DNA of 64,000 bases from Nostoc sp. TCL26-01 (GCF_013393945.1 NZ_CP040297.1:1-64000); one strand, 5' to 3'; positions 25,397 to 36,398 are shown, numbered from the stretch's first letter. The notes: generated by a model from the letters alone, not told the origin. Made by a program: numbers and translations.

Positions 25397-26548
25397 ATGC
25401 AGGGAAATTTACATGAAATTGATCTTCGCAGTCTCCTGCAATTAATTGAATTAGGGCAGCGAACTGGGCAATTATTGATTGAAGTTCTTAAACAGGAAAA
25501 TCACGACAAAAGCGCTGGAGAATCTGAGCATTTTAGTCAATCCTCACAACAGTCGTGGTGGATTTTTTTCCTGAATGGTCAAATAATTTATTGCCAACGA
25601 GAAGATAGTAGTTTGTCACGGGTTGAAGATTGTTTGCGCTATTACCGTGTGGAGATGGGTTTAGACAAACAACAACTAGAAAGCTTAGAAAAACAGCATC
25701 CTTTAGAGTATGGCTATATTTGGGCATTATTAGACCAGAATCTGATTAACCCCAAAATGGCTGAAAATATCATCTACCGCCTGATTTGTGAAACACTTTT
25801 TGACTTACTGAGCTTAACCAATGGGAGGTTTAGTTTTCTTCAGGATATAGCGATCGCACCCCAACTTACAACCTGGGAGATTTCACCACTGGTAAGCCAA
25901 ATTAGCCAACAATTACAAGAATGGTATCAGTTATCTCCTTACATCCAATCCCCAGAACAGCTACCCATATTAGCTAATACAGTTCGCTTGCACTCCTCAC
26001 TCCCACAGATAACCATCGACAAACTTAAACATTGGGCTGACGGCAAAACTTCCCTACGTCAATTAGCTCGTCATCTCAACCGAGATATTTTAACAGTCGC
26101 TAAAGCCATATATCCATATACCCAGCAAGGTTGGCTCAGACTCACATCTTCTCAAACAACTCATACTCAAATACTGACAAAACCAAAAGTAAAGATATTA
26201 TGTATTGACGATACAAAGACCATTTGTGCAACTGTAGAGTCAATTTTGCAACCACAAGGATATGAAGTTATCGCTTTCACCAATCCCCTAGAAGCACTGA
26301 GTTTGCTCTTTCAACTCCAACCCGATTTAATACTATGTGACCTTGCCATGCCCGAATTAGATGGTTATCAGATGTGCGCCATGTTGAGGCAATCCCAAGC
26401 TTTTCGGTATATACCGATGATTATGCTGACTAGTGAAGATAAATTTATAGATCAAATCCGAGCAAAAATGGTAGGAGCCACAGCTTATTTAACAAAACCT
26501 GTTGTTGACACTGAGTTACTTACGGTTATAAAAAAATATGTAATCTAG
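25397..26548 (+). CDS. hmpA: PatA-type response regulator HmpA
   Basis: A 383-residue response regulator of the PatA type. The N-terminal DUF4388/PATAN-like domain (MQGNLHEIDLRSLLQLIELG, residues 1-110) is followed by a linker and a C-terminal receiver domain (about 260-380). The receiver shows KILCIDDTKTICATVESIL, the phospho-acceptor Asp in DLILCDLAMPELDGYQ, MLTSEDKF and the Lys of YLTKPV. In the hmp system it would be an output of HmpE. PatA-like regulators affect motility and pattern formation in cyanobacteria. It is the first gene rightward from the shared promoter region. Confidence 0.9.
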   Translation: MQGNLHEIDLRSLLQLIELGQRTGQLLIEVLKQENHDKSAGESEHFSQSSQQSWWIFFLNGQIIYCQREDSSLSRVEDCLRYYRVEMGLDKQQLESLEKQHPLEYGYIWALLDQNLINPKMAENIIYRLICETLFDLLSLTNGRFSFLQDIAIAPQLTTWEISPLVSQISQQLQEWYQLSPYIQSPEQLPILANTVRLHSSLPQITIDKLKHWADGKTSLRQLARHLNRDILTVAKAIYPYTQQGWLRLTSSQTTHTQILTKPKVKILCIDDTKTICATVESILQPQGYEVIAFTNPLEALSLLFQLQPDLILCDLAMPELDGYQMCAMLRQSQAFRYIPMIMLTSEDKFIDQIRAKMVGATAYLTKPVVDTELLTVIKKYVI

Positions 26549-26883
26549 GGATTGGGTACTCATAACTGGGAACTGGTGAAGAAATCTATACTTTCTACCC
26601 CTGCCTTTTTCTTAGAAAACAGACTTGTTGATTTCATCAAAGATAGAGTAAAAAATGTTATCACAGAATCAACCAATTCCCAAACCACATGATTATCTAT
26701 TAAAAGTTACCATTCACACAGGGAGGCGACATTTAACCAGATCAGTAAAACAACTGACAACTGACAAGCTGCAAGCGAAATAAATTAACCAAACAATAAA
26801 ATTAATTTATACATTAAATTACGTGGGGAGATCAGGGAATGTTCCAAAGAGGAACGTCTACATCAGGAGGTAGATAGCCATTT
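26549..26883. other. Interval between hmpA and hmpB
   Basis: A 335-base gap, unusual inside this otherwise tight operon. It holds a 42-codon open frame at 26655-26783 (see findings), a small hairpin GTTCC/GGAAC near 26840, and the Shine-Dalgarno AGGAGGT near 26867 for hmpB. A second promoter here is possible. Confidence 0.5.
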
Positions 26884-27249
26884 ATGAGTACAGTTCTGAT
26901 TGTGGAAGACAGTCTTGCACAAAGGGAGATGATCACAGACCTCCTGAAAGCCAGTGGCCTAACAGTCACCCATGCCACCGACGGATTAGAAGCACTAGAG
27001 GCCATACAAACCGAACCCCCCGACTTAGTGGTTTTGGATATTGTCATGCCCCGCATGAACGGTTATGAAGTTTGCCGTCGATTAAAATCCGACCCCAAAA
27101 CCCAAAATGTTCCCGTAGTCATGTGTTCTTCCAAAGGTGAAGAATTTGACCGCTACTGGGGCATGAAACAAGGTGCGGATGCTTACATAGCTAAACCGTT
27201 TCAACCAACCGAATTGGTGGGAACAGTCAAACAACTGCTGCGAGGATAA
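26884..27249 (+). CDS. hmpB: CheY-like response regulator HmpB
   Basis: A 121-residue single receiver domain of the CheY type. VLIVEDSLAQREMI carries the acidic pair, Asp52 in LVVLDIVMPRMNGYE is the phosphorylation site, and the conserved Lys is in AYIAKPF. The usual Thr/Ser switch position is VMCSSKG. It would be phosphorylated by HmpE and control pilus motors, like PilG/PilH or PixG/PixH. It is followed after 13 bases by hmpC. Confidence 0.93.
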   Translation: MSTVLIVEDSLAQREMITDLLKASGLTVTHATDGLEALEAIQTEPPDLVVLDIVMPRMNGYEVCRRLKSDPKTQNVPVVMCSSKGEEFDRYWGMKQGADAYIAKPFQPTELVGTVKQLLRG

Positions 27250-27262
27250 GGACGAAAACAAC

Positions 27263-27793
27263 ATGGTCAAGTTACCGGACTTTTTAAATGGCAGTGGTCA
27301 AGACCATTTCCGTCCTGAATTACAAGTAGAAAGTCCTGAAGGTGAGTTACACTTGCGATTTTACATTCCCTCGCATCAGGAGTTTGCACTACCCGCAACT
27401 GGTATTCGAGAGGTGATGGAACTGAGTCCTGACAGAATTACCCCAATTCCTAATGCTTCTCCCTTACTTTTGGGTACTCTAAATCTACGAGGTCGAGTAA
27501 TTTGGGTAGCTGATTTGGGTCAATTTTTAGGAGAAGCCACTCCGTTAAACACAGACCGAGCAGAAATTCCGGTGATTGCCGTTCAAGAGCAAGACACTAT
27601 TGTCGGTTTAGCTGTAGACGCAATTGGAGGTATGGACTGGCTAGATGCACAACATCTCATGCCACCTGCAAACATACCGGATACAATGGCTCCTTTTTTG
27701 CGTGGAGAGTGGTTATTAGAGCCGAAAAACAACCAGTCTCTAAGACTACTTGATCAAACAGCAATTTTACGGAGTGCAAGGTGGGCAGGATGA
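27263..27793 (+). CDS. hmpC: CheW-like adaptor HmpC
   Basis: A 176-residue CheW-domain protein that couples the receptor HmpD to the kinase HmpE. Landmarks are [40 protein letters not shown] and [20 protein letters not shown]. About 30 non-conserved residues precede the CheW core. Its last codons run into the region where hmpD begins. Confidence 0.92.
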   Translation: MVKLPDFLNGSGQDHFRPELQVESPEGELHLRFYIPSHQEFALPATGIREVMELSPDRITPIPNASPLLLGTLNLRGRVIWVADLGQFLGEATPLNTDRAEIPVIAVQEQDTIVGLAVDAIGGMDWLDAQHLMPPANIPDTMAPFLRGEWLLEPKNNQSLRLLDQTAILRSARWAG

Positions 27794-27810
27794 ATATGAG
27801 AGGGGAGCAA

Positions 27811-30702
27811 ATGGCAGCAAGTATAGACAAATACCTCGAAACTTATCAGCAGGCTTGTACAGCCTACGCGCAACAAAAATATGAAGTTGCCGCTAGTTTA
27901 GTTGATCAGGTTGTGCAGAATGTACCGGATGATCCTAATTGTCATTTATTACGAGGTCACATCTATTATGTTTTGCAGCAATATGATGTGGCAGAGTCAG
28001 AATATACAAAAGTTTTGCAATTAACTGATGATTTGGAAATTCTGGGACTTGCTAGTAATGGCTTGGAAAATATTAGCCAATGTCAACAGCTTGTACCAGA
28101 GAAAGCGACATCTGTTGATCATCAAAAACCCATAAATACTACAGATACATCAGATTTTTTATCATCTTCAATACCGGAATTAGAGGATTTAGGAGCGATA
28201 GAAGACTTTGATAGTAATAGTTTTGATTTGAATGCTTTTGCCGAACCAGTTTTAGGAGCAGTGGAAATACCTGTGGGTAGTCCATTTGCCAGTCTTTCTG
28301 ACAGCATATCTTTAGATGAAACCTCAACATCTACACCAACTTTTAGTGATGATCCTTTTGCTGTAAATAAATCAGATGCAAATACTATTAGTAATCAAGA
28401 CTCAGCCGAATTAGAACTGCCGATTTTTTGGCAAGAAGATAGTCTGGAACAGTCAAAAAGTGATGATAATTCTTTAGATGGTCAGGCAACTTCGGAAATT
28501 GATAAAAATACTAGTAGTGAATCACCTTTTGCCGAATTTGATACCACAAACAGTTTTATTGGTGAAGCTTCAGCTGCGGAATTTCTGAAGATAGAAGAAA
28601 CTCCAGAATCTCAAAATATTGATGTAGAACCAACACCAAATATCCCAGATACTGAAGATTTAATAACTGTTAAAGAAGAAGAGAGAAACGGTGCAAAGCC
28701 TGTAGATGACGCGGCAAATATTAGTTCTGCTAATTTCTCTCAACCAGAAGCTAAAAATTGGCTAGAGGAAATAGCAGAGCAAGATAATTTTTCCCCACCG
28801 CCTAAATCTATCAACCGTGATTTTTATCCTCAAGAATCTCTGGATACAACTAGTCCTAAAGCTGATTTAAATAGCTTTGATGTTGATGAGAGTTTTGATT
28901 TCGAGGCATTTGAGTCAGCTTTTGGTTCCGAGAGTATAACTACAGATGAAGAGACGGGTAGTTTACTCCATAAAGAAAATTCTAAGAGTAATATCGAGTT
29001 TTTAGACGACTTTGATGAATTTGATGACTTAGGGAATATTCCTGGGTTTGATTTGAATGACACGGATTCTAGCTTCAGTGATGTGATGCTTTCCAGTTCT
29101 ACGGAAATTAATAGCATTCCCCGCAGTCAAGCCGGAGAGGTAAGCTTAGGCAGTACAACAGGCGATCGCGATGAGGAACTGTTCACCATCACTGGTTCTC
29201 AAGAATCAGTACCCATCTTTAGCCAGTCTGAAGTTGCCAAGGTAGAAGCTAATGTCAACGTCGAACAGGGTTGGTTAGCACCGCTAGAAAATGCTTCTCT
29301 CGATGCAAAACCTTGGTTAGTAGCGGGAACAGTCGGTGTTTTCTCCGCTTTAGTGGTGGCTACAGTCAGTTTTGCCGCTACCAATTTTTCTCCCCCCCAA
29401 CAACGAGAATCAGTCCGAAACACAGGTTGGGCAATGTCTTTGGCAGCTGGTGTTGCTGGTTTTGCTACAGCCGGTTTTATGGGTAATCTCACCCTCAAAC
29501 AAATCCGGCGCACCACCAAAGACTTGCAAAAGCAATTTGATGCTGTGCGTCAAGGCAATTTGAATGTGCAAGCCACAGTGTTTTCGGAAGATGAATTGGG
29601 GCAATTATCGGCTGGGTTTAACGAAATGGCGCGGGTAATTTTCACTACCACCCATGAAGCCCAACGTAAAGCTGATGAACAAGAGGAAGCCAAAGAAAAC
29701 TTGCAACGTCAAGTAATTCGTCTCTTAGATGATGTGGAAGGCGCAGCCAGAGGGGATTTAACTGTCCAAGCGGAAGTCACTGCCGACGTGCTGGGAGCCG
29801 TTGCCGATGCCTTTAACTTAACTATTCAAAACCTGCGGGACATTGTGCAACAGGTAAAAGTAGCGGCGAAGGAAGTAACCAAAGGGGCAACCAACTCGGA
29901 AACCTTTGCTAGAGCCTTATCTAGTGATGCTTTACGCCAAGCGGAAGAGTTAGCCGTCACCTTAAATTCTGTGCAGGTGATGACAGACTCGATTCAACGG
30001 GTGGCAGAAGCAGCACGGGAAGCAGAGAAAGTAGCTCGTGATGCTAGTACGATCGCTCTCAAAGGTGGGGAAGCAGTAGAAAATACCGTAGCGGGGATTT
30101 TGGAAATTCGGGAAACTGTCGCGGAAACAACCCGTAAGGTGAAGCGGTTGGCAGAATCTTCTCAAGAAATTTCTAAAATTGTGGCATTAATTTCGCAGAT
30201 TGCCTCCCGGACTAACTTACTCGCCCTCAACGCCAGTATTGAAGCTGCCAGAGCCGGCGAAGCGGGACGAGGATTTGCGATTGTGGCAGATGAAGTCCGC
30301 CAATTAGCGGATAAATCAGCTAAATCTTTGAAAGAAATCGAACAGATTGTCATGCAAATCCAGAGCGAAACCGGCTCGGTGATGACAGCGATGGAAGAAG
30401 GTACACAACAGGTAATTAAAGGCACAAAGCTAGCGGAAGAAGCCAAGCGATCGCTAGAAAACATTATTCAAGTTGCCAATCGCATCGATATTTTGGTGCG
30501 CTCAATTACCAGTGATACCGTAGAACAAACGGAAACCTCCCGCGCCGTTGCTCAGGTAATGCAATCTGTAGAACTCACAGCCCAAGAAACTTCTCAAGAA
30601 GCCCAACGAGTTTCCGGCGCTCTCCAAAACTTAGTCGGAGTGTCCCGTGACTTGATTTCTTCTGTAGAACGTTTCCGTGTAGAAACGATGGAAACGAAGT
30701 AA
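27811..30702 (+). CDS. hmpD: Methyl-accepting chemotaxis protein HmpD
   Basis: HmpD is the receptor of the hormogonium pilus-taxis system. I choose the ATG of MAASIDKY because GAGGGGAG lies just upstream. Earlier in-frame starts overlap hmpC. The 963-residue protein has TPR-like N-terminal helices (1-90), then about 400 residues of acidic Ser/Asp/Glu-rich linker with DxFD-type motifs. Two membrane helices follow (about 501-526 and 539-558) with almost no periplasmic loop, then two HAMP-like units (about 565-690) and a methyl-accepting signalling domain. Its tip reads [20 protein letters not shown] (about 806-825). The lack of a sensory periplasmic domain suggests internal or membrane-borne signals. 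Confidence 0.93.
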   Translation: MAASIDKYLETYQQACTAYAQQKYEVAASLVDQVVQNVPDDPNCHLLRGHIYYVLQQYDVAESEYTKVLQLTDDLEILGLASNGLENISQCQQLVPEKATSVDHQKPINTTDTSDFLSSSIPELEDLGAIEDFDSNSFDLNAFAEPVLGAVEIPVGSPFASLSDSISLDETSTSTPTFSDDPFAVNKSDANTISNQDSAELELPIFWQEDSLEQSKSDDNSLDGQATSEIDKNTSSESPFAEFDTTNSFIGEASAAEFLKIEETPESQNIDVEPTPNIPDTEDLITVKEEERNGAKPVDDAANISSANFSQPEAKNWLEEIAEQDNFSPPPKSINRDFYPQESLDTTSPKADLNSFDVDESFDFEAFESAFGSESITTDEETGSLLHKENSKSNIEFLDDFDEFDDLGNIPGFDLNDTDSSFSDVMLSSSTEINSIPRSQAGEVSLGSTTGDRDEELFTITGSQESVPIFSQSEVAKVEANVNVEQGWLAPLENASLDAKPWLVAGTVGVFSALVVATVSFAATNFSPPQQRESVRNTGWAMSLAAGVAGFATAGFMGNLTLKQIRRTTKDLQKQFDAVRQGNLNVQATVFSEDELGQLSAGFNEMARVIFTTTHEAQRKADEQEEAKENLQRQVIRLLDDVEGAARGDLTVQAEVTADVLGAVADAFNLTIQNLRDIVQQVKVAAKEVTKGATNSETFARALSSDALRQAEELAVTLNSVQVMTDSIQRVAEAAREAEKVARDASTIALKGGEAVENTVAGILEIRETVAETTRKVKRLAESSQEISKIVALISQIASRTNLLALNASIEAARAGEAGRGFAIVADEVRQLADKSAKSLKEIEQIVMQIQSETGSVMTAMEEGTQQVIKGTKLAEEAKRSLENIIQVANRIDILVRSITSDTVEQTETSRAVAQVMQSVELTAQETSQEAQRVSGALQNLVGVSRDLISSVERFRVETMETK

Positions 30703-30826
30703 TTAATGGTCATTAGTTATTAGTCATTAGTCAATGGTCATTAGTCAATAGTTAGCACTCTCCGACTTCCACTCAGCACTCACTACTCAGCACTCAGCAC
30801 TCACTAATTACTCACCACTTTGAATT
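30703..30826. repeat. Short tandem repeats between hmpD and hmpE
   Basis: GGTCATTAGT units followed by CAGCACTCACTACT units fill the 124-base gap inside the operon. Confidence 0.7.
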
Positions 30827-33800
30827 ATGCTGCCGGAACAACAACAGAGGATTTTAGGTTACTTTATTGAAGAAGCGCGGGATCACCTGAACACTATTGA
30901 GCAGGGATTGCTGAATCTTCAAAGTACCTTAAACGACCCGGAAATGGTCAACGAAGTTTTCCGGGCGGCTCACTCCATTAAAGGAGGAGCAGCGATGCTG
31001 GGACTAACTAGCATTCAGCAAACGTCCCACCGTTTAGAAGATTGTTTTAAAGTTCTCAAAGAAAATCCCATCCAAGTTGACCAAAAATTAGAGTCATTAT
31101 TTCTGGGTGTCTCTGATACTCTCAAGGCATTATTAGAACATCTGAGTGGCCCTTTTGGTCTTTCAGAAGAAGCTGCTAGTAATTTAATGTCAGAAACAGA
31201 ACCAGTTTTTCAATGGCTAAATGAGCATTTAGAACAACTGGTACAACAAAATGGCAGTAATACTGCTGAGAGGGCGATCGCTTCACCTGTGAGTGATAGT
31301 GTTGGTACACTGACAGAAATTTTCTTCCGTCCAAATGCGGTAACTTTAGCCGACAACAATACCAAAATATCTGTACCTCAGCCTGCACAAGTAGCTGTCA
31401 TGGCTGCAACCACTAATGATCATTGGGGTGAATTCCAAGCCCAGGTTTTACAGAGATTACGCGAGATGTTGCAACTGTTTAAGCAACCAGCAACCTCAGA
31501 ATCTCGACAAAATCTCCAGGAATGTTGTCAGCAATTAGCCCAACTTGGCAAAACGTGGAATCTCCCAAATTGGTCGAATTTGTGTAAAGCCGCAGCTAAT
31601 GCGATCGCTAATCCAGAAAATACTTACCTGACTTTAGCCAAAATCGTCATCACAGAAATTAAACAAGCGCAAGAATTAGTCCTCAATGGGAGAGAATCGG
31701 AAATTGCCATTAGTCACCAGCTAGAAACACTCTGGGGCTTTCCCGATATGCCAATGTTGGAAATTGCCGAAAATTTACTCGGTGATGTCCCACCTACAGT
31801 TACTCAATCATTAATTTTGCCAGAAACTAAGGCAAATCCAAACGAAAAATTATCGGCAAATACTGCTAGTTCTGATGATGGAAATATTTTGGATTTGCCA
31901 GCCGATAGCGTCACTAGTCTTACAGAAATATCTGAGCAACTTGATCCCACCCCAGTCGCAGTAGAAAGTACCGCATCTGAAAAAGCGATCGCTGACAATA
32001 TTTTATTTGATACTGAAGATAATTCACTCCTGTCTAATAACCGTGTAGATACTCATGGGCCGGAAGTTGGATTAGCCGAGTTAAATACTCTCGCTGATTT
32101 GTTTGAAGGTGAAACACCAGAACTAGATGAAACTTGGCAACAAGAAGAAATTTTAGAGATATCAACTACTGGTGAAGTTGCTACAGATACTAGTGTTAAT
32201 GATGTTGCAGCAGTTGATAATGATCTAGCTGATTTTCTCATCCTAGATGGGGATACTCAAGCGTCTCCAAATATCACACAAACGACACAAGATTTAGGTT
32301 TACTATTTGGTGACATTTTCTTAGAAAAAGATAATTTAGAATCAGAAATTTCTCTGAAATCTGTTAGTAATAACGCCGAAATATTACCAGAAATCACCCA
32401 ACAATCTCATGAATTACCGGATTCCGAGGATGTTATAGAAGAATTATTATCACTAAAAATAGATGACAATACACAACCTCATAGTGAAATAAATCCACTC
32501 GCAACATCAGAAAACTTTGATGATTTATTCTCAGGCACAGATACAAATATAAGTAGTTTAGAAGAAATTAAACTGGACGATATTCCTGAATCTCAGTTAA
32601 TTACGCCATCAGAAAATTTAGAATTAGATAATCTGTTTACTGATTTTCCAGAAAATCCACCATCATTAAAAAATGAATTAGAAATTAGTGATTTATTTGA
32701 CTTACCACCGATAACAGTCTTAGACTTTTCCCAAACAGATGACAATTTAGGTGATTTTTGGGTTCCAGAGATTGAAGTATCATCACAGTCAGAATTAGAA
32801 TCTGTCGTCGAGCAAGATATAGCTAAAGCTCTAGAAGATAGTTTATTTGCGGCAGCAGCTTCTGGAGAAATTTTTGGAGAAAATATCCAATCTACTGCAT
32901 CTGCAACAGACAATTTAGAACTGGAAGATTTCAACCTGACTTTTATCCAAGAATTTCCTTCAGAAACTGAAGATAATCTATTTGCAGATTTAACATTAGA
33001 TGATCCGGTTAATACTTCTAGTGTTAGCGATCGCTCAATTGCCTCAAGCGAAATTCAAGGTTTTTCTCAACAACCAGAAGCTCTAGATTTTATTCCTGAA
33101 TTTACTAATCAACCCCTAGAATTACCCTGTGGTGAGTTAGAAATGGCATCAGGTACGGGGGATTGGGAAAGTTTAGTTGCTGACTCCTCTTTACAAGAGG
33201 TTGACTTAGAAATTATTGAATTTTCTGATGCCAGCACGGAATTCAGCTTGAGTGATGATTTACTAGCATTAACTAACGAATCAACAGATATTCAATTAGC
33301 AGAAATTAGTGATGCTACAGCAGAATTCAGCTTGAGTGATAATTTACTAGCATTAACTAACGAATCAACAGATATTCAATTAGCAGAAATTAGTGATGCT
33401 ACAGCAGAATTCAGCTTGAGTGATGATTTCCTGGCATTAACTAACGAATCAACAGATATTCAATTAGCAGAAATTAGTGATGCGACAGCAGAATTCAGCT
33501 TGAGTGATGATTTCCTGACTGTAGAATCTGAGCTAACAGCATTAACTGACGATGAACTTTCCCTCAATGAAGACTTAACAAGTATTGCATTTGCAGATGT
33601 GATCACTAGTGGCGAATCTGATGAAAATGTAGAAACTACAACCCTATCAACCTCAGAAGCAACCGCAGATTCACCAACGCAGCTGGTAGAGACAACACCA
33701 ATATCAGAGCCGACAACAGAAAACGCCACACCAACAGCAGACACACATATTCAAGATGAATTTGCTGATTTAGAAACACTATTAGCAGTAGAAACATTCC

Positions 33801-36022
33801 CCAGTACTGATAATACAGCGATCGCCTCTGATGATTTCGCAGCCCTAGAAGCCTTGCTGGTGGAAGAAAATCACCTAGAACCTGTAAATCATCAGCCACC
33901 TGCGGTAACGCCAGCACCTGTAGAGCAGTTTATCTCAGCAAACACTAGCAATAGCAATTCATCGCTAGATTTAGGAGATGACTTTGGTGATCTAGAAAAA
34001 CTCCTAGCAGAAGCAGATCAAACTATATCCCACTCATCACCCACCAAGCCAATTACAGGTAAAATCTCACGAACTTCCACTCGTCGCAGTGCGAGATTTG
34101 AAGAGACAATGAAAGTGCCAGTCAAACAACTGGATGACATGAGTAACTTGGTAGGTGAATTAGTAGTCAATCGCAACACCCTAGAGCAAGATCATGAACG
34201 TTTGCGACAATCTCTAGATAACTTGTTGGTGCAAGTGCAACAGCTCTCAGATGTAGGCGCAAGGATGCAAGAATTGTATGAGCGATCGCTTCTAGAAGCA
34301 TCTTTGCTGGCTAGTCGCAAAACTAGAGAAGTCGCTTACCAAGCACCTGAAGCTGAGACAGATAGGGGTTTTAGCGAATTAGAAATGGATCGTTTTACCC
34401 CCTTCCACACCTTGTCACAAGAAATGATTGAACTAATTGTCAGAGTGCGGGAGTCAGCCAGTGACATTGATTTTGTCACCGAAGAAACCGAACGAGTCGC
34501 TAGACAATTCCGGCAAGTTACCACCCAACTACAAGAAGGACTCACACGCGCCCGCATGGTTCCCTTTTCTCAAACCATCGATCGCTTGCGGCGGGGTGTG
34601 CGAGATAATGCCATCAAGTTTGGTAAACAAGTCGAGTTAGTGATTGAAGGTGGAGATACCTTGATTGACAAGATGATTTTAGATCATCTGATTGATCCAT
34701 TAACTCATATGTTGAATAATGCGATCGCCCACGGGATTGAAACCCCAGAAGTCAGGCAAGCCGCAGGTAAAGCACCAGTAGGAATCATTACCATCCGTGC
34801 TTTTCACCAAGGCAACCAAACCGTAATTTCCGTGGGTGATGATGGTGCAGGCATTGATACAGAAAGGATTAAAGTCAAAGCTGTTCAGATTGGCATGATG
34901 ACACCACAGCAGGCGAGAACCATTTCCCGGCTGGAAATTTACGACTTACTCTTCCAAGCAGGTTTTAGTACCAAAGACGAAGCCGATGAAATTTCTGGTC
35001 GTGGTGTGGGCATGGATGTGGTACGCTCGGAAATTAGCGAAATTCGTGGCGCAGTCAACACAGATTCTGCTGTAGGCAAAGGAACTACCTTTACAATTCG
35101 CCTACCACTGACATTGAGTATTTGTAAAGCCTTATGTTGCGTCTCAGATAAAGCCCGGATTGCTTTCCCGATGGATGGTGTCGAAGATACCCTGGATATA
35201 CCCACCAAAAATGTCCAACACAATGCTGATGGACAATCGTTTATCTCTTGGCGAGATACAGTCTTACCATTCAAACCTTTAAAAGAACTGTTAACCTTTA
35301 ATCGTCAGCTGAGTCGCGGTAACGTCTACGGTGGCAACCGAGATGATGATATGATTTCTGTTGTCGTCGTGCGATCGGGAAATACATTAATTGCTCTCCA
35401 GATAGACCAAGTATTGAGTGAGCAAGAAATTGTCATTAAGCAATTTGAAAGCCCAGCGCCAAAACCGATTGGTGTTGCCGGTGCTACAGTCTTAGGTGAT
35501 GGTCGCATCATGCCCATCGCTGATGTATTAGAAATTATCGATATCTTCCAAGGACGAATGTCCAAGCACAATGGTGGTACACTTTGGCCGCAACAAGCAC
35601 CACCCAGCGTCCCAGAAGCACCCATTGAGAAAATTGATCCGACAGTATTGATTGTCGATGACTCCATCACCGTCCGAGAATTACTTTCACTCACCTTCAA
35701 CAAATCAGGCTACCGTGTTGAACAAGCCCGTGATGGACAAGAAGCCTGGGATAAACTCCGTTCTGGGCTACCTTGCGATATCGTCTTCTGCGACATCGAA
35801 ATGCCCCGTTGCGACGGACTGGAATTACTCTCACGGATTCAAAAAGACTCTAACCTCAACCATCTACCTATTGCTATGCTCACCTCTAGAGGTGCAGACA
35901 AACACAGGCAAATGGCCATTCAACTCGGTGCTAGTGGCTACTTTACCAAGCCTTACTTAGAAGAAGCTTTACTAGAAGCCGCAGTCAGAATGCTCAAAGG
36001 AGAGAAGTTAGTAAATACGTAG
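30827..36022 (+). CDS. hmpE: CheA-type hybrid histidine kinase HmpE
   Basis: HmpE is the phosphotransfer kinase of the hmp pilus-taxis pathway. The 1731-residue protein has an N-terminal Hpt domain with the phosphorylated His49 in FRAAHSIKGGAAMLG and a second helical segment (about 195-300). A very long acidic low-complexity linker (about 310-1070) follows, then the dimerisation domain (KVPVKQLDDMSNLVGELVVN, about 1100-1250) and the ATPase domain (HMLNNAIAHGIETPE, DDGAGID, GRGVGMDVV). The end is a CheW-like regulatory domain (about 1428-1578) and a receiver (about 1604-1725) with Asp1656 in VFCDIEMPRCDG. The linker contains an 84-base tandem repeat. Typical CheA is 650-750 residues, so the linker accounts for the size. 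Confidence 0.93.
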   Translation: MLPEQQQRILGYFIEEARDHLNTIEQGLLNLQSTLNDPEMVNEVFRAAHSIKGGAAMLGLTSIQQTSHRLEDCFKVLKENPIQVDQKLESLFLGVSDTLKALLEHLSGPFGLSEEAASNLMSETEPVFQWLNEHLEQLVQQNGSNTAERAIASPVSDSVGTLTEIFFRPNAVTLADNNTKISVPQPAQVAVMAATTNDHWGEFQAQVLQRLREMLQLFKQPATSESRQNLQECCQQLAQLGKTWNLPNWSNLCKAAANAIANPENTYLTLAKIVITEIKQAQELVLNGRESEIAISHQLETLWGFPDMPMLEIAENLLGDVPPTVTQSLILPETKANPNEKLSANTASSDDGNILDLPADSVTSLTEISEQLDPTPVAVESTASEKAIADNILFDTEDNSLLSNNRVDTHGPEVGLAELNTLADLFEGETPELDETWQQEEILEISTTGEVATDTSVNDVAAVDNDLADFLILDGDTQASPNITQTTQDLGLLFGDIFLEKDNLESEISLKSVSNNAEILPEITQQSHELPDSEDVIEELLSLKIDDNTQPHSEINPLATSENFDDLFSGTDTNISSLEEIKLDDIPESQLITPSENLELDNLFTDFPENPPSLKNELEISDLFDLPPITVLDFSQTDDNLGDFWVPEIEVSSQSELESVVEQDIAKALEDSLFAAAASGEIFGENIQSTASATDNLELEDFNLTFIQEFPSETEDNLFADLTLDDPVNTSSVSDRSIASSEIQGFSQQPEALDFIPEFTNQPLELPCGELEMASGTGDWESLVADSSLQEVDLEIIEFSDASTEFSLSDDLLALTNESTDIQLAEISDATAEFSLSDNLLALTNESTDIQLAEISDATAEFSLSDDFLALTNESTDIQLAEISDATAEFSLSDDFLTVESELTALTDDELSLNEDLTSIAFADVITSGESDENVETTTLSTSEATADSPTQLVETTPISEPTTENATPTADTHIQDEFADLETLLAVETFPSTDNTAIASDDFAALEALLVEENHLEPVNHQPPAVTPAPVEQFISANTSNSNSSLDLGDDFGDLEKLLAEADQTISHSSPTKPITGKISRTSTRRSARFEETMKVPVKQLDDMSNLVGELVVNRNTLEQDHERLRQSLDNLLVQVQQLSDVGARMQELYERSLLEASLLASRKTREVAYQAPEAETDRGFSELEMDRFTPFHTLSQEMIELIVRVRESASDIDFVTEETERVARQFRQVTTQLQEGLTRARMVPFSQTIDRLRRGVRDNAIKFGKQVELVIEGGDTLIDKMILDHLIDPLTHMLNNAIAHGIETPEVRQAAGKAPVGIITIRAFHQGNQTVISVGDDGAGIDTERIKVKAVQIGMMTPQQARTISRLEIYDLLFQAGFSTKDEADEISGRGVGMDVVRSEISEIRGAVNTDSAVGKGTTFTIRLPLTLSICKALCCVSDKARIAFPMDGVEDTLDIPTKNVQHNADGQSFISWRDTVLPFKPLKELLTFNRQLSRGNVYGGNRDDDMISVVVVRSGNTLIALQIDQVLSEQEIVIKQFESPAPKPIGVAGATVLGDGRIMPIADVLEIIDIFQGRMSKHNGGTLWPQQAPPSVPEAPIEKIDPTVLIVDDSITVRELLSLTFNKSGYRVEQARDGQEAWDKLRSGLPCDIVFCDIEMPRCDGLELLSRIQKDSNLNHLPIAMLTSRGADKHRQMAIQLGASGYFTKPYLEEALLEAAVRMLKGEKLVNT
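33239..33512 (+). repeat. 84-bp in-frame tandem repeat inside hmpE
   Basis: GAATTCAGCTTGAGTGAT starts at 33239, 33323, 33407 and 33491, exactly 84 bases apart, giving three full units and a partial fourth. Each encodes a 28-residue unit including EFSLSDDLLALTNESTDI. Near-identity at the DNA level indicates recent duplication. Confidence 0.95.
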
Positions 36023-36398
36023 TCATAGCTGATAGACATCTGGTGAAAATGAATGTAGAGACGTTGCAGTGCAACGTCTCTACAAGGATTTCGGGCAACG
36101 CAGAATTAATTTCTACCAGATGTCTAATACCTAAACTCTGTCAATATGCCCCAATACGGTTCAGCTATTCTAAAGATAAAACTAGTCTGGCTCTGGGTTT
36201 GACACATCCAGCAATGCCTGCGGTGTTTGCTAGCCTACGCTAATCGCTGCTTCTGCCATCTAGAAACATTTGCTTCTACTGCGCCGTAAATTATATCATA
36301 TTTTTGCGGAAATTGGCTAAATGTAAGAGGCTGAGGCTTTGGATTTAAAGATTAAAATAGGGTTAGTAAAGATAGAGTTTACTTGATTGGCAGGTTCT
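36023..36398. other. Gene-free interval after hmpE
   Basis: Contains the 29-base palindrome (36055-36083) and otherwise unremarkable DNA. A 66-codon frame at 36043-36243 crosses the palindrome and is not accepted as a gene. Confidence 0.6.
36055..36083. repeat. 29-bp perfect palindrome, second copy
   Basis: Identical to 4435-4463 (GTAGAGACGTTGCA, G, reverse complement), with a similar right flank (ACAAGGATTTCGGGCAAC). Confidence 0.9.

Noticed and set aside
33460..33917. Long minus-strand frames opposite hmpE
   Set aside because: They mirror the biased Ser/Asp/Glu codons of the acidic linker and show no domain.
36043..36243. A 66-codon frame after hmpE
   Set aside because: It runs through the 29-bp palindrome and has no family resemblance.
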